Part shown: piece after piece, positions 42,772 through 49,994 of the stretch
Layout: each line of letters begins with the position of its first letter
How positions within the stretch are numbered: the stretch's first letter is position 1
Assembly: GCA_049324535.1 (NCBI GenBank)
Contig: JBMOOG010000026.1
Span: forward strand, 1 to 64,000
Length of the DNA: 64,000 nt
From: JBMOOG01 sp049324535
GTDB taxonomy: Bacteria > Pseudomonadota > Alphaproteobacteria > Rhodobacterales > Rhodobacteraceae
Reading direction: 5' to 3'
Notes under the pieces: generated by a model
Told to the model about the DNA's origin: nothing
Databases searched by the model: none
Seen by the model: the letters and a program-made list of their open reading frames with translations, nothing else
Position numbers and translations under genes: made by a program

Positions 42772-43476
42772 TCAGCCGCGCCGCCGGGACGGCGCGTTCC
42801 CGTCCCCCAGCATCTGCTGAAGCAGCTCGCGTTCCAGCTTGCGGCGGATCGCGCGGGGAAAATCCGACGAATTGCGCGCCGTCTCGACAAAGGCCCCCGC
42901 CCCCCGGATCACCTGCGCGGTGTAATAGGCGGCGATGTCGCTTTCATGCCCGCCGATCGCAAGGCCGTTCACCGTGACGCCCTCGAAATCGACGCGCGAA
43001 TAGACCTGGCCGGGGTTCAGGCCCTGATTGTTGCGCCCGTCGCCCGAGATGTCGAGCGTCCTCGCCGCGCAGGCGGGCGCGGCGGCGAGGACCGCGCGGC
43101 CGTGTTCCAGCGCCGCGCCCAGCGCGGTGTAGAGGCGCAGGGTCTCACGCGGGGCGCGGTTGATCGCGGCCACCACCGCGGCAAGATCCTCTTCGGTCCG
43201 GATCGTGGTCCAGGGAAGGATCTCGATCTGGTGGTCGATGCCGCTCCATTCGAAGACCGCGAGCGCCACCGGATCACCGGGTTCCAGCAGCGCCGCCTTC
43301 ACGTCGCGCGACTCGAGCGCCGCCGCGAGGCCGAGGCGCTGCAGCGCGTATTCCTCCGGATTGATGGATCGCGACACGTCGAGTCCGAGCGCCAGGGCGA
43401 GCCGGCAGCCCGCCCCGGCCGGCCCCGCCGCCAGCAGGGCGATCGCCGCCGCCGCCGCGACGGCCCGTCGCATCAC
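42772..43476 (-). CDS. DUF1194 secreted vWA-like protein (paralogue 2)
   Basis: A 234-residue protein with a signal peptide (cleavage near AGA, residue 22), a VWA-like N-terminus LALGLDVSRSINPEEYALQR (the MIDAS DxSxS is retained as DVSRS) and TLDISGDGRNNQGLNPG in the middle. It is homologous to the protein at 29099-29827 but clearly diverged. The first 4 bp overlap the end of the glyoxalase gene (ATGA), so the two are co-translated. Confidence 0.85.
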   Translation of the reverse strand: MMRRAVAAAAAIALLAAGPAGAGCRLALALGLDVSRSINPEEYALQRLGLAAALESRDVKAALLEPGDPVALAVFEWSGIDHQIEILPWTTIRTEEDLAAVVAAINRAPRETLRLYTALGAALEHGRAVLAAAPACAARTLDISGDGRNNQGLNPGQVYSRVDFEGVTVNGLAIGGHESDIAAYYTAQVIRGAGAFVETARNSSDFPRAIRRKLERELLQQMLGDGNAPSRRRG

Positions 43477-43901
43477 CAGTGACCCGTGCTCGGCATCGAG
43501 GCCCAGGGCTCGGCCGGGGCCTTGGCCGCGCCCTTCTGGAGGAGTTCGATCGAGATGTTGTCGGGGCTGCGCACGAAGGCCATGCGCCCGTCCCGGGGCG
43601 GCCGGTTGATCGTCACGCCGTTCCGCTGAAGATGCGCGCAGGTCGCATAGATGTCGTCCACCTCATAGGCGAGATGGCCGAAGTGGCGGCTGTCCGACGG
43701 CAGGCCGGCGTCGCCATCCCAGTTGTAGGTGAGCTCCACCGGGCATTCCGGCTGTCCGGGCGGCGCCATGAACACCAGCGTGTAGCGGCCCTGTTCGTTG
43801 TCGTAGCGCCGCGTTTCCTCCAGACCGAGGAGGCGGTAGAACGCCAGGCTCTTGTCCAGGTCCAGCACTCGGACCATGGTGTGCAGATAACGGATCGTCA
43901 T
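43473..43901 (-). CDS. gloA: Lactoylglutathione lyase (glyoxalase I)
   Basis: A 142-residue VOC enzyme isomerising the methylglyoxal-glutathione hemithioacetal to S-lactoylglutathione. The four metal ligands can be seen: His in YLHTMVRV (residue 7), Glu in VELTYNW, His in FGHLAYEVDD and Glu in ISIELLQ. Length and spacing match GloA. GAGAGAACC lies before ATG 43901. It is upstream of a DUF1194 gene on the same transcript. Confidence 0.93.
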   Translation of the reverse strand: MTIRYLHTMVRVLDLDKSLAFYRLLGLEETRRYDNEQGRYTLVFMAPPGQPECPVELTYNWDGDAGLPSDSRHFGHLAYEVDDIYATCAHLQRNGVTINRPPRDGRMAFVRSPDNISIELLQKGAAKAPAEPWASMPSTGHW

Positions 43902-44041
43902 GCGGTTCTCTCCTGTTCGGGGCGAAGCCTAGCACCGCCGCCGGGCCGGGAAAAGTCGTGCACACCCACATCCCTTGGCGGTATCGTCGCTAGCGGCGCC
44001 AAGATGTGGTATGCCGCGATTCGAAGGAAAGGAGCCCCGCC

Positions 44042-44956
44042 ATGCCGCTGACCCCCGAGCAGGAGGCCGAGATCGCCGCGGCCCGCGCGCAGACCCGGCC
44101 GACCCGCCGCGCCGTCTCCGAAGGGATGGAGGCGCAGCTCTACACCGCCCATCCGGTGCTCGATCACGGGCTGGTGCGGGTCATCGACTACATGGGCGAC
44201 GACGCCGCGATCTGCCAGGCGGCGCGGGTGTCCTACGGGCGCGGCACCAAGGCGGTCAGCGACGACCGGGGTTTGATCCGCTACCTGATGCGCCACTGGC
44301 ACTCCACCCCCTTCGAGATGTGCGAGGTCAAGTTCCACGTCAAGCTGCCGGTCTTTGTCGCCCGGCAGTGGATCCGCCACCGCACCGCCAACGTGAACGA
44401 GTATTCCGCGCGCTATTCGATCCTCGACCGCGAGTTCTACATCCCGGCGCCCGAGCATCTGGCCGCGCAGTCGACGGTCAACAACCAGGGCCGGGGCGAG
44501 GTGCTTCAGGGTGCCGAGGCGGCGCGGGTACTGGACCTGCTGCGCGAGGACGCGATGCGCGCCTACGACCATTACGAGGACATGCTGACCCCCGACGCGG
44601 CCGCGGGCAAGCTGGGCCTTGCGCGCGAACTGGCCCGCATGAACCTGCCGGCCAACGTCTACACGCAGTGGTACTGGAAGATCGATCTTCACAACCTCTT
44701 CCACTTCCTGCGCCTGCGCGCCGACGCTCATGCCCAGTACGAGATCCGGGCCTACGCCGAGGTGATGGGCCGGCTCACGCGGGACTGGGTGCCGCTCGCC
44801 TACGAGGCGTTCGAGGATTACCGGCTGGGCGGCGTAAGCCTGTCGGGCAAGGCGGTCGCGGTGCTGAAACGCCGCCTGGCGGGCGAGATGGTGACGCAGG
44901 ACACGTCAGGCATGTCGAAAGGCGAGTGGCGCGAGTTCGAGGGCATCTGGGGGTAG
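44042..44956 (+). CDS. thyX: FAD-dependent thymidylate synthase ThyX
   Basis: A 304-residue flavin enzyme making dTMP from dUMP with methylene-THF and NADPH. The ThyX motif RHR-X7-S is present as RHRTANVNEYS (about residues 118-128). Flanking elements include LMRHWHSTPFEMCEVKFHVK and YTQWYWKIDLHNLFHFLRLRAD. ATG 44042 is preceded by AAGGAAAGGAG; an in-frame ATG at 44006 is less likely. No thyA is seen nearby. Confidence 0.95.
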   Translation: MPLTPEQEAEIAAARAQTRPTRRAVSEGMEAQLYTAHPVLDHGLVRVIDYMGDDAAICQAARVSYGRGTKAVSDDRGLIRYLMRHWHSTPFEMCEVKFHVKLPVFVARQWIRHRTANVNEYSARYSILDREFYIPAPEHLAAQSTVNNQGRGEVLQGAEAARVLDLLREDAMRAYDHYEDMLTPDAAAGKLGLARELARMNLPANVYTQWYWKIDLHNLFHFLRLRADAHAQYEIRAYAEVMGRLTRDWVPLAYEAFEDYRLGGVSLSGKAVAVLKRRLAGEMVTQDTSGMSKGEWREFEGIWG

Positions 44957-45071
44957 GGCGTCCCGGGCAGCGCGGCGCACACCCCTCGGGAAGGCGGCGG
45001 TCCGCTGGACGGTCGGGCACGGGTGCCGGCGCCTGCCTGCACCTTGCGAGCGACGGCCGCGACCGTCTGCC

Positions 45072-45347
45072 CTAGCCGCGAAGCAGCGTCAGGTCCGGAC
45101 GGACCGAGGCGCTGTTGCGGCGGCGCTCGGTTCGGATGCCGACCAGATGCGTGTCCACCCCCAGCCGTTCGCAGAGGGCGCCAAGCGTCGGCGCCTCGTC
45201 GAAGGCGAGTTCGCGCAGTTCGTGGCCGTCGTCCACCGCGATCACCACCATCGCACGGATCGACCGGAGCGCGCGCCTCCGCCCCGCCCTCAGCCTCTCC
45301 TCGCGGAAGCCGGTGATCGGCAGCCGCCCCTGACTGTTCGTCGTCAT
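45072..45347 (-). CDS. Small protein of unknown function, paralogue A
   Basis: A 91-residue protein without signal or membrane segments. The basic start (REERLRAGRRRALRSIRAM) is followed by strands VVIAVDDGHELRELAFDEAPTLGALCERLG and a C-terminal TERRR tail. Residues about 18-77 align with the neighbouring gene at 45533-45811 (shared RAGR..AL..I...VV...DG...RE..F...PTL..LC pattern). Unknown family. The gene is real on grounds of conservation between the two copies. Confidence 0.65.
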   Translation of the reverse strand: MTTNSQGRLPITGFREERLRAGRRRALRSIRAMVVIAVDDGHELRELAFDEAPTLGALCERLGVDTHLVGIRTERRRNSASVRPDLTLLRG

Positions 45348-45532
45348 CGTATCACTCACCCATTCGGCCCGCGGGCCGCCCCGTTCCAAGGAGGCGTCAG
45401 AGCGCGAATTGAGGCAAGAATGCGGCGCGTTTCGTCCCGAAATGTGGCCGCAGGGGCGGGGGTTCGTGCATGGTCCGGCGCAATCCCGGCCATTGTTGCC
45501 GAAACGCCGGTCCGGTCCGAATCGGGCGGGGT

Positions 45533-45811
45533 CTATTCCGCGGCGAGGATGCGCCGGGCCGCATCGCCGTAGCGGCGGTTCATGCGCACCGACACGACGA
45601 AGGCCGCCGGGCTGATCTGCTGGCAGAGCTCGCGCAGGGTCGGCGGCTGGCTGAACAGGACTTCGCGGGTCGCCTGGCCGTCCTCGGTCACCACGACGCA
45701 ATACTGCGCGATGGCGCTCAGGGCACACTTGCGCCCGGCGCGGGCGCGGGCCGCAAGCGCGCGGCCGCTGTCGCTGCTGATCTCGAGCGCGGTCTTTGTC
45801 GCCACGGTCAT
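45533..45811 (-). CDS. Small protein of unknown function, paralogue B
   Basis: A 92-residue soluble protein (RARAGRKCALSAIAQYCVVVTEDGQATREVLFSQPPTLRELCQQI in pieces). It aligns along most of its length with the 91-residue protein downstream at 45072-45347 and has the same strand. ATG 45811 follows GTGGGGG; the frame is open further upstream to 45961, but that part is Arg/Pro-rich and non-conserved. Function unknown. Confidence 0.65.
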   Translation of the reverse strand: MTVATKTALEISSDSGRALAARARAGRKCALSAIAQYCVVVTEDGQATREVLFSQPPTLRELCQQISPAAFVVSVRMNRRYGDAARRILAAE

Positions 45812-46098
45812 GTTCGCCCCCACGAAACGCCGTCCAGCCGCATCGCGGCATCCTTCCGAGGTAGGCCGGGCGGTCCGGGCCGTCAACGCCGTGCGGCCGG
45901 AACGCGGGCCGGCGGTCGCCCCGATCCCCCGGTTCGGCGGGAATGCGCCGACCGCGTCCAACCGTGCGTTGTCCGCCCCCGGCCGGCTCGCGCCTTTGGT
46001 GAATGCGCCGGGCCGGGTGCTCGGTTTGCGGTCGCGCTGGTGCCGGGTGCGAAAAGCCGCTAGGCCGCAGCGGGATGCGGATCGAGGCGGAGGGTGCC
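45812..46098. other. Intergenic region without clear features
   Basis: About 287 bp between the divergent small-protein gene and the ArsC-like gene. I see no convincing promoter, hairpin or small gene here; it is plain GC-rich sequence, part of which is open in several frames by composition alone. Confidence 0.5.
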
Positions 46099-46428
46099 GT
46101 GATTCTCTATGGGCTCAAGACCTGCGACACCTGCCGCAAGGCGCTCGCCGCGCTGCGGTCGGCCGGGCAGCCGGTCGCCCTGCGCGACATCCGCGCCGAG
46201 CCGCTTTCGGAGGCCGAGCGGTCGGAATTCCTGACCGCCTTCGGCGCGGCGCTCGTCAACCGGTCCTCGACAACCTGGCGCGGCCTTTCCGAGGCCGAGC
46301 GCGCGCTGCCCCCGGCCGAATTGCTGGCGCGCCACCCCGCGCTGATGAAGCGCCCCGTGATCCGCGCGCGAGACGGTACGCTGCACCTCGGGTGGACGGC
46401 CGCGGTCCAGGCGGCGCTGGCGGGCTGA
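46099..46428 (+). CDS. ArsC/Spx-family glutaredoxin-like protein
   Basis: A small thioredoxin-fold protein of about 109 residues starting VILYGLKTCDTCRKALAAL with a CxxC site (CDTC). It also shows VNRSSTTWRGLSEAER, HPALMKRPVI (the Arg-Pro region of ArsC-type reductases) and a short C-terminal strand. Family members reduce arsenate or act as Spx-like regulators; the CxxC form is the unassigned YffB-like branch. I prefer GTG 46099 with GGAGGG in front; ATG 46075 would add eight residues. Confidence 0.8.
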   Translation: MILYGLKTCDTCRKALAALRSAGQPVALRDIRAEPLSEAERSEFLTAFGAALVNRSSTTWRGLSEAERALPPAELLARHPALMKRPVIRARDGTLHLGWTAAVQAALAG

Positions 46429-46440
46429 CGTCACAGAAGC

Positions 46441-46462
46441 GCGGGCGCCTCAACGGGCCCGC
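46441..46462. terminator. Possible shared terminator arsC-like / csp
   Basis: GCGGGC, a 10-nt loop, then GCCCGC between two convergent genes. The stem is short but GC-only, with pyrimidine-rich sequence on both sides. Confidence 0.4.
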
Positions 46463-46484
46463 CCCCTTGGCCTCTGCCGGAGGG

Positions 46485-46691
46485 TCAGAGCAGCTTCAGG
46501 TCGCTCGCGGACGACCGGCCGTCGCGTCCGGACTGAAGCTCGTAGGCGATCTTCTGGTTGTCGTTCAGCGACTTAAGGCCCGCGCGCTCGACGGCCGAGA
46601 TGTGCACGAACACATCCTTGCCGCCATCATCGGGGGCGATGAAGCCGTAGCCCTTGGTGGTGTTGAACCATTTCACGGTGCCGGTGGCCAT
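46485..46691 (-). CDS. Cold shock protein (CspA family)
   Basis: A 68-residue single cold-shock domain with RNP1 KGYGFIAP (residues 13-20) and RNP2 VFVHIS (about 27-32). It binds single-stranded nucleic acid and acts as an RNA chaperone. The 179-bp gap to the upstream DoxX gene contains a TTGATT element near the far end, which would give a leader of roughly 130-150 nt, as often seen for csp mRNAs. A GAGAGAC stretch precedes the ATG. Confidence 0.95.
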   Translation of the reverse strand: MATGTVKWFNTTKGYGFIAPDDGGKDVFVHISAVERAGLKSLNDNQKIAYELQSGRDGRSSASDLKLL

Positions 46692-46870
46692 TCCCGTCTC
46701 TCTCCGTCGATACCTCCCCGGGCGACATTGCCCAGAGACCGTGCAGCCAGGTCTTTCGGGTCTTCCGGCTGCCCCGCGAGAGGGAGGCGGTAGGAAAGTC
46801 TGCGTTCACGCGGGGAAAAGGATGCTGGATTCGCTGAAAAAATCAAGATTCGCGGCAGTATCGGCGGGAA

Positions 46871-47416
46871 TCAGCGCATCGGCGCGCGTTCGATGCCCAG
46901 AAACCGGTCGACCGAGAGGGCGCCCGGCCCGAGCAGCACCGGCACAAGCAGAAGAAGAACCCAGAGCGCCCGCGCATCCGCTAGGGCCAGGGGGTCGGTG
47001 TCGAACCAGCGGCCGAGGGGCACGCCGTGACCCAGCACGTCGGTCGCGGTCTGCACCAGCACGAAGCCGATCATGCCGAGGCTGGCCAGGCGGGCGAAGA
47101 GACCCAGAACCACCAGCGCGGGAAGCAGGAACTCGGCCCACATCCCGGCGACGGTGACCGCCTGCTCGTAAAGACCGAAGGACGCGAAGTCGTAGCCCGC
47201 GGCCTCGGCCGCGCGCGGGAAGATCTGCACATAGGCGCCGTCCGAGGGGACAAGGAACCCGAGGGGGCCGGGGCCGAGCTTGGTCCGGGCGGAGGACCAG
47301 AAATAGACGAGGAACACCCCCGCGAACACCACCCGTGCGAGGAGCGGCAGCAGGCCGGGCGCGGCCTCGGTCAGGCGCCGCGCCAGCGCGGCGTGCAGGG
47401 ACAGGAGGGCAGTCAT
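46871..47416 (-). CDS. bufD: DoxX-family membrane protein of the bufferin operon
   Basis: A 181-residue inner-membrane protein with four hydrophobic segments (LLPLLARVVFAGVFLVYFW, AGMWAEFLLPALVVLGLFARL, LGMIGFVLVQTATDVLG, ALWVLLLLVPVLLGP), the DoxX/SURF4-like layout. It is the last gene of the buf operon and shares ATGA with bufC. In described bufferin operons a DoxX protein accompanies bufABC; its role is unknown, possibly electron or oxygen supply, or membrane handling of the peptide. Confidence 0.82.
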   Translation of the reverse strand: MTALLSLHAALARRLTEAAPGLLPLLARVVFAGVFLVYFWSSARTKLGPGPLGFLVPSDGAYVQIFPRAAEAAGYDFASFGLYEQAVTVAGMWAEFLLPALVVLGLFARLASLGMIGFVLVQTATDVLGHGVPLGRWFDTDPLALADARALWVLLLLVPVLLGPGALSVDRFLGIERAPMR

Positions 47417-48156
47417 GCGGGACCCTTGTCTGGATGAATGTCGGTGATGCAGCCGCCGGACAGCAGCATCTCAAAGACCGCCGCGAGAGTGGCGGGGGCC
47501 GAGGCCGCGGCCTCGGCCGGGGAGGCGCCGGCCATCAGCGCCGCCACGATCGCGCCGCCACCCTCCGGCAGGATGCGCGGATCGGGATCGAAGCCCGGCC
47601 GCACCACCAGAACGTCCTCGCCCTCCCAGGTCTGCGGCGGGGCCCCTGCGTCGAGCGCGGCCGCCCGGATGGTCGCGACGGGCCAGGACGACCGCAGCAG
47701 CCGCACCGCCGGGGCGAAGACCAGCCGGGACGCGGCAAGGCCCTCCGGCCCGAGTTCCGCCAGCACGGCCTGCGGGACCGGCGCGGCGTCGGCGGCGTGG
47801 TAGCTTTCGCGAATCGCGCGCTCGAGCCGGGCGACATCGGGCAGGTAGGGCAGATGCGCCACCGGCGGGAAGGTCTCGAGGAAGTCCGGGAAACGCGCGC
47901 CGTAGAACATCATCAGGCGCGAGGTCGGCGGGTGGGCGCGCACATGGACCTGCGCCATCGCGGTGAAGAATGCATCGCCGACCAGCGCGCGGATTGCGGG
48001 AAACCCCTGCCGGAGCGCCTCGGTCAGCGAGCCCACCACATTGTTGCGATAGACGTCGAAGCGCCGTCCCGCCGGGCGGCCCTGCGGGTCGGTCAGCCCG
48101 GCGGGCGCCGGGCGTCCGGGGTCGAAAAGCGCCGCGCGGAACTCGGCCTGGGTCAT
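47413..48156 (-). CDS. bufC: BufC/HvfC-type partner protein (DUF2063)
   Basis: A 247-residue protein with the DUF2063 N-terminal domain (MTQAEFRAALFDP, RFDVYRNNVVGSLTEALRQGFPAIRALVGDAFF in pieces, about 1-95) and a C-terminal alpha/beta part with a winged-helix-like end. In MNIO RiPP systems this protein binds the precursor leader and delivers it to the MNIO enzyme. ATG 48156 overlaps bufB by 4 bp. An upstream extension of the frame is Arg-rich and not part of the family. Confidence 0.88.
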   Translation of the reverse strand: MTQAEFRAALFDPGRPAPAGLTDPQGRPAGRRFDVYRNNVVGSLTEALRQGFPAIRALVGDAFFTAMAQVHVRAHPPTSRLMMFYGARFPDFLETFPPVAHLPYLPDVARLERAIRESYHAADAAPVPQAVLAELGPEGLAASRLVFAPAVRLLRSSWPVATIRAAALDAGAPPQTWEGEDVLVVRPGFDPDPRILPEGGGAIVAALMAGASPAEAAASAPATLAAVFEMLLSGGCITDIHPDKGPA

Positions 48157-49007
48157 GCCGCCACCCGATCGATCAGCCGTGCGGCCTGAGCGGCTTCGGC
48201 GGCAAGCGTCGGCCAGTCGGGGACATCGTTGTCCCATTCGATCAGCGTCGGCCGGGCCCCGCCGCGGGCGATCGCGTGGGCATAAAGCCGCCAGACCGGA
48301 TCCACGACCGGGCGGCCGTGGCTGTCGATCAGCAGCGGCGCGCCATGATCGTCGGCGTCCTCGTCGTGGCCGCCAAGATGGATTTCGTGAACGAGATCAA
48401 TCGGAAAGCGGTCGATGTAGCCATAGGGATCGACCTGGCGGTTGCTGGCCGAGACAAAGACGTTGTTCACATCGAGCAGCAGCCCGCAGCCGGTGCGGCG
48501 CGCGATCTCGCGCAGGAAATCGGTCTCGTCCATTTCGGTTTCGGCGAACTCGAGATAGACGGAGGGGTTTTCGAGTAGCATGCGCCGGCCAAGCGTCTCC
48601 TGCACCTCGTCCACATGCGCGCAGACCCGGGCCAGCGTCGCGGCGGTGTAGGGCAGCGGCAGCAGGTCGTTCAGGAACTCGGCGTCGTGGGTGGACCAGG
48701 CGAGATGCTCGGAAAAGCTTGCCGGATCAAGCCAGTCGCAGAGATGCTTCAATCGCGCGAGGTGCTCGCGGTCAAGCGGTGACTCGCCGCCGATCGACAG
48801 GCCCACGCCATGCACCGAGATCGGAAAGCGCTCGGCCAGATGCCGAAGCTGCGCGATCGGCCGTCCGCCGGCGCCCATGTAGTTTTCCGCATGGATCTCC
48901 AGCCATTCGACCGGGCCGGAACCGGTCAGGATGTCGGAAAAGTGCTGCGGCTTGTAGCCGACGCCCGGGCGGGCGGGCAGGGTGCGGCGGCGGGTGTCGT
49001 CCAGCAT
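48153..49007 (-). CDS. bufB: BufB, multinuclear non-haem iron oxidase (DUF692/MNIO)
   Basis: A 284-residue TIM-barrel MNIO enzyme that modifies cysteines of the BufA precursors. Candidate metal ligands are visible: the LEIHAENYM segment (His39, Glu41, Asn42), SVHGVGLSIGG (His66), FSEHLAW, LLENPSVYLE, LLDVNNVFVSA, HEIHLGGH and LIEWDNDVPDW. It is between bufA and bufC, the standard gene order. MNIOs carry a mixed-valent iron cluster and install thiooxazole-type changes in bufferins (family knowledge). Confidence 0.93.
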   Translation of the reverse strand: MLDDTRRRTLPARPGVGYKPQHFSDILTGSGPVEWLEIHAENYMGAGGRPIAQLRHLAERFPISVHGVGLSIGGESPLDREHLARLKHLCDWLDPASFSEHLAWSTHDAEFLNDLLPLPYTAATLARVCAHVDEVQETLGRRMLLENPSVYLEFAETEMDETDFLREIARRTGCGLLLDVNNVFVSASNRQVDPYGYIDRFPIDLVHEIHLGGHDEDADDHGAPLLIDSHGRPVVDPVWRLYAHAIARGGARPTLIEWDNDVPDWPTLAAEAAQAARLIDRVAA

Positions 49008-49064
49008 GGTCCCATTCCTCGGTCGTGGGCGCCCCCGCCCGTCGCGGGAGGGGGCGGCGCCGGA

Positions 49065-49361
49065 TCAGCTTTTCGGCAGGTCGCGGTCGAGCGCGGTGAG
49101 CGATCCCATGCGGCCGTCGGGAAGCTTCATGGTGGTGCAGGTTCCCGCCGGCACCAGCTTCCACGAGTTGCCCTGGTAGTCGACCTTCGAGGTGCCCGCG
49201 CAGGTGGTGCCGGCGCCGGCGGCGCAGTCGTTCTGGCCGGCGAGCGCCACGCCGAAGCATTTCTCCTTGGCTTCCTCGGCGGCCGCCGGGGTGGCGAAAT
49301 GGGAGGTGAGCGCGGCGGCGAGGCTGCCGGCCACAGCGAGGGTCTTCAGGTGATAGGACAT
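49065..49361 (-). CDS. bufA2: BufA bufferin precursor, copy 2 (DUF2282)
   Basis: A 98-residue secreted precursor: signal peptide about residues 1-28 (…ATPAAA), then a short mature core with four Cys at 35, 46, 54 and 75 (KCFG, QNDCAAG, TTCAGTS, AGTCTTM). It is a near duplicate of the upstream bufA at 49526-49828; the first 19 residues are identical and AGTSKVDYQGNS is conserved. Bufferins are modified, exported peptides that bind copper. AAGGGAGA precedes the ATG, and the copy has its own GTAACG-N16-CGAA promoter. Confidence 0.9.
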   Translation of the reverse strand: MSYHLKTLAVAGSLAAALTSHFATPAAAEEAKEKCFGVALAGQNDCAAGAGTTCAGTSKVDYQGNSWKLVPAGTCTTMKLPDGRMGSLTALDRDLPKS

Positions 49362-49416
49362 TCGGGTCTCCCTTGGGTTGGATCGGGGCCGGGTTCGTGG
49401 CCACCGTGCTTCTCTG

Positions 49417-49442
49417 TTCGTAGCCGGAAGGCCGGACGTTAC
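49417..49442 (-). promoter_or_regulatory. SigF-type promoter of bufA copy 2
   Basis: On the minus strand GTAACG (49442-49437) and CGAA (49420-49417) are separated by exactly 16 bp. The start codon is 56 bp below the -10 edge, the same geometry as at the other bufA copy. The spacer differs from the other two promoters while both boxes are identical. Confidence 0.8.
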
Positions 49443-49443
49443 G

Positions 49444-49510
49444 GCGCTCACGAAACGGTGATGTGGGGCTGTGCCGTGAGGTGGTGGTGACACGACCGCT
49501 TCGTGAGCGC
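49444..49510. repeat. Inverted repeat between the two bufA genes
   Basis: GCGCTCACGAA (49444-49454) and TTCGTGAGCGC (49500-49510) are perfect 11-bp inverted arms around a 45-nt spacer. It could be a hairpin ending the first bufA transcript or a protein-binding dyad; the left arm lies just upstream of the copy-2 promoter. Confidence 0.55.
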
Positions 49511-49525
49511 GCGCAGTCACGCGGA

Positions 49526-49828
49526 TCAGCTCTTCGGCAGGTCGCGATGAAGCGGCGTGACCGATCCGACCCGTCCGCCGGGAAGCTTCATCGTCTCGCA
49601 GGTCCCTTCCGGCACAAGCTTGAAGGAATTGCCCTGGTAATCGACCTTCGAGGTGCCGGCGCAGCTTGTGCCGGGGCCGGCGGCGCAGTCGTTCTGGCCA
49701 GCCAGGGCAACGCCGTAGCACTTCACCTTCGCGTTGGCGGATTCCGCCGAGGCCGGCGAAGCGAAATGGGCGGTGAGCGCGGCGGCGAGGCTGCCGGCCA
49801 CAGCGAGGGTCTTCAGGTGATAGGACAT
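49526..49828 (-). CDS. bufA1: BufA bufferin precursor, copy 1 (DUF2282)
   Basis: A 100-residue precursor with signal peptide (cleavage near ASPASA, residue 28) and four Cys at 37, 48, 56 and 77 (KCYG, QNDCAAG, TSCAGTS, EGTCETM). It is the promoter-proximal gene of the minus-strand buf operon and faces sigF. AAGGGAGA precedes the ATG. In the known family the central cysteines are oxidised and cyclised by BufB and the mature peptide sequesters copper in the periplasm or outside. Confidence 0.92.
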   Translation of the reverse strand: MSYHLKTLAVAGSLAAALTAHFASPASAESANAKVKCYGVALAGQNDCAAGPGTSCAGTSKVDYQGNSFKLVPEGTCETMKLPGGRVGSVTPLHRDLPKS

Positions 49829-49884
49829 TCGGGTCTCCCTTGGATTGGATCGGCGGCCGGGTTCGTGGCCACCGTGCAGAGCCC

Positions 49885-49910
49885 TTCGGTTCGGCGACCG
49901 CGATCGTTAC
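49885..49910 (-). promoter_or_regulatory. SigF-type promoter of bufA copy 1
   Basis: On the minus strand GTAACG (49910-49905), 16-bp spacer, CGAA (49888-49885). The predicted leader to the bufA ATG is about 50 nt. It matches the GTAACC-N16-CGAA type described for Caulobacter SigF, with one base different in the -35 box. Confidence 0.8.
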
Positions 49911-49957
49911 CGGACTCACGAAAGGATGATTGCGGCCGCCTTGTGCGGCGCGGCAGT

Positions 49958-49983
49958 GTAACGTTTGACGGGTCGCGCGCGAA
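49958..49983 (+). promoter_or_regulatory. SigF-type autoregulatory promoter of sigF-nrsF
   Basis: GTAACG (49958-49963), 16-bp spacer, CGAA (49980-49983) on the plus strand, identical in boxes and spacing to the two bufA promoters. Transcription would begin near 49990, only a few bases before the sigF ATG at 49995, implying a nearly leaderless mRNA. Confidence 0.75.
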
Positions 49984-49994
49984 TGGAGTGGAGA

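Noticed and set aside
45812..46098. Extra small gene in the gap before the arsC-like gene
   Set aside because: Open frames here are composition-driven, lack ribosome-binding sites and show no domain-like pattern.
46099..46428. Classical arsenate reductase of an ars operon
   Set aside because: No arsR, arsB or acr3 nearby, and the site is CxxC rather than the single-Cys ArsC form; left as ArsC/Spx-like.
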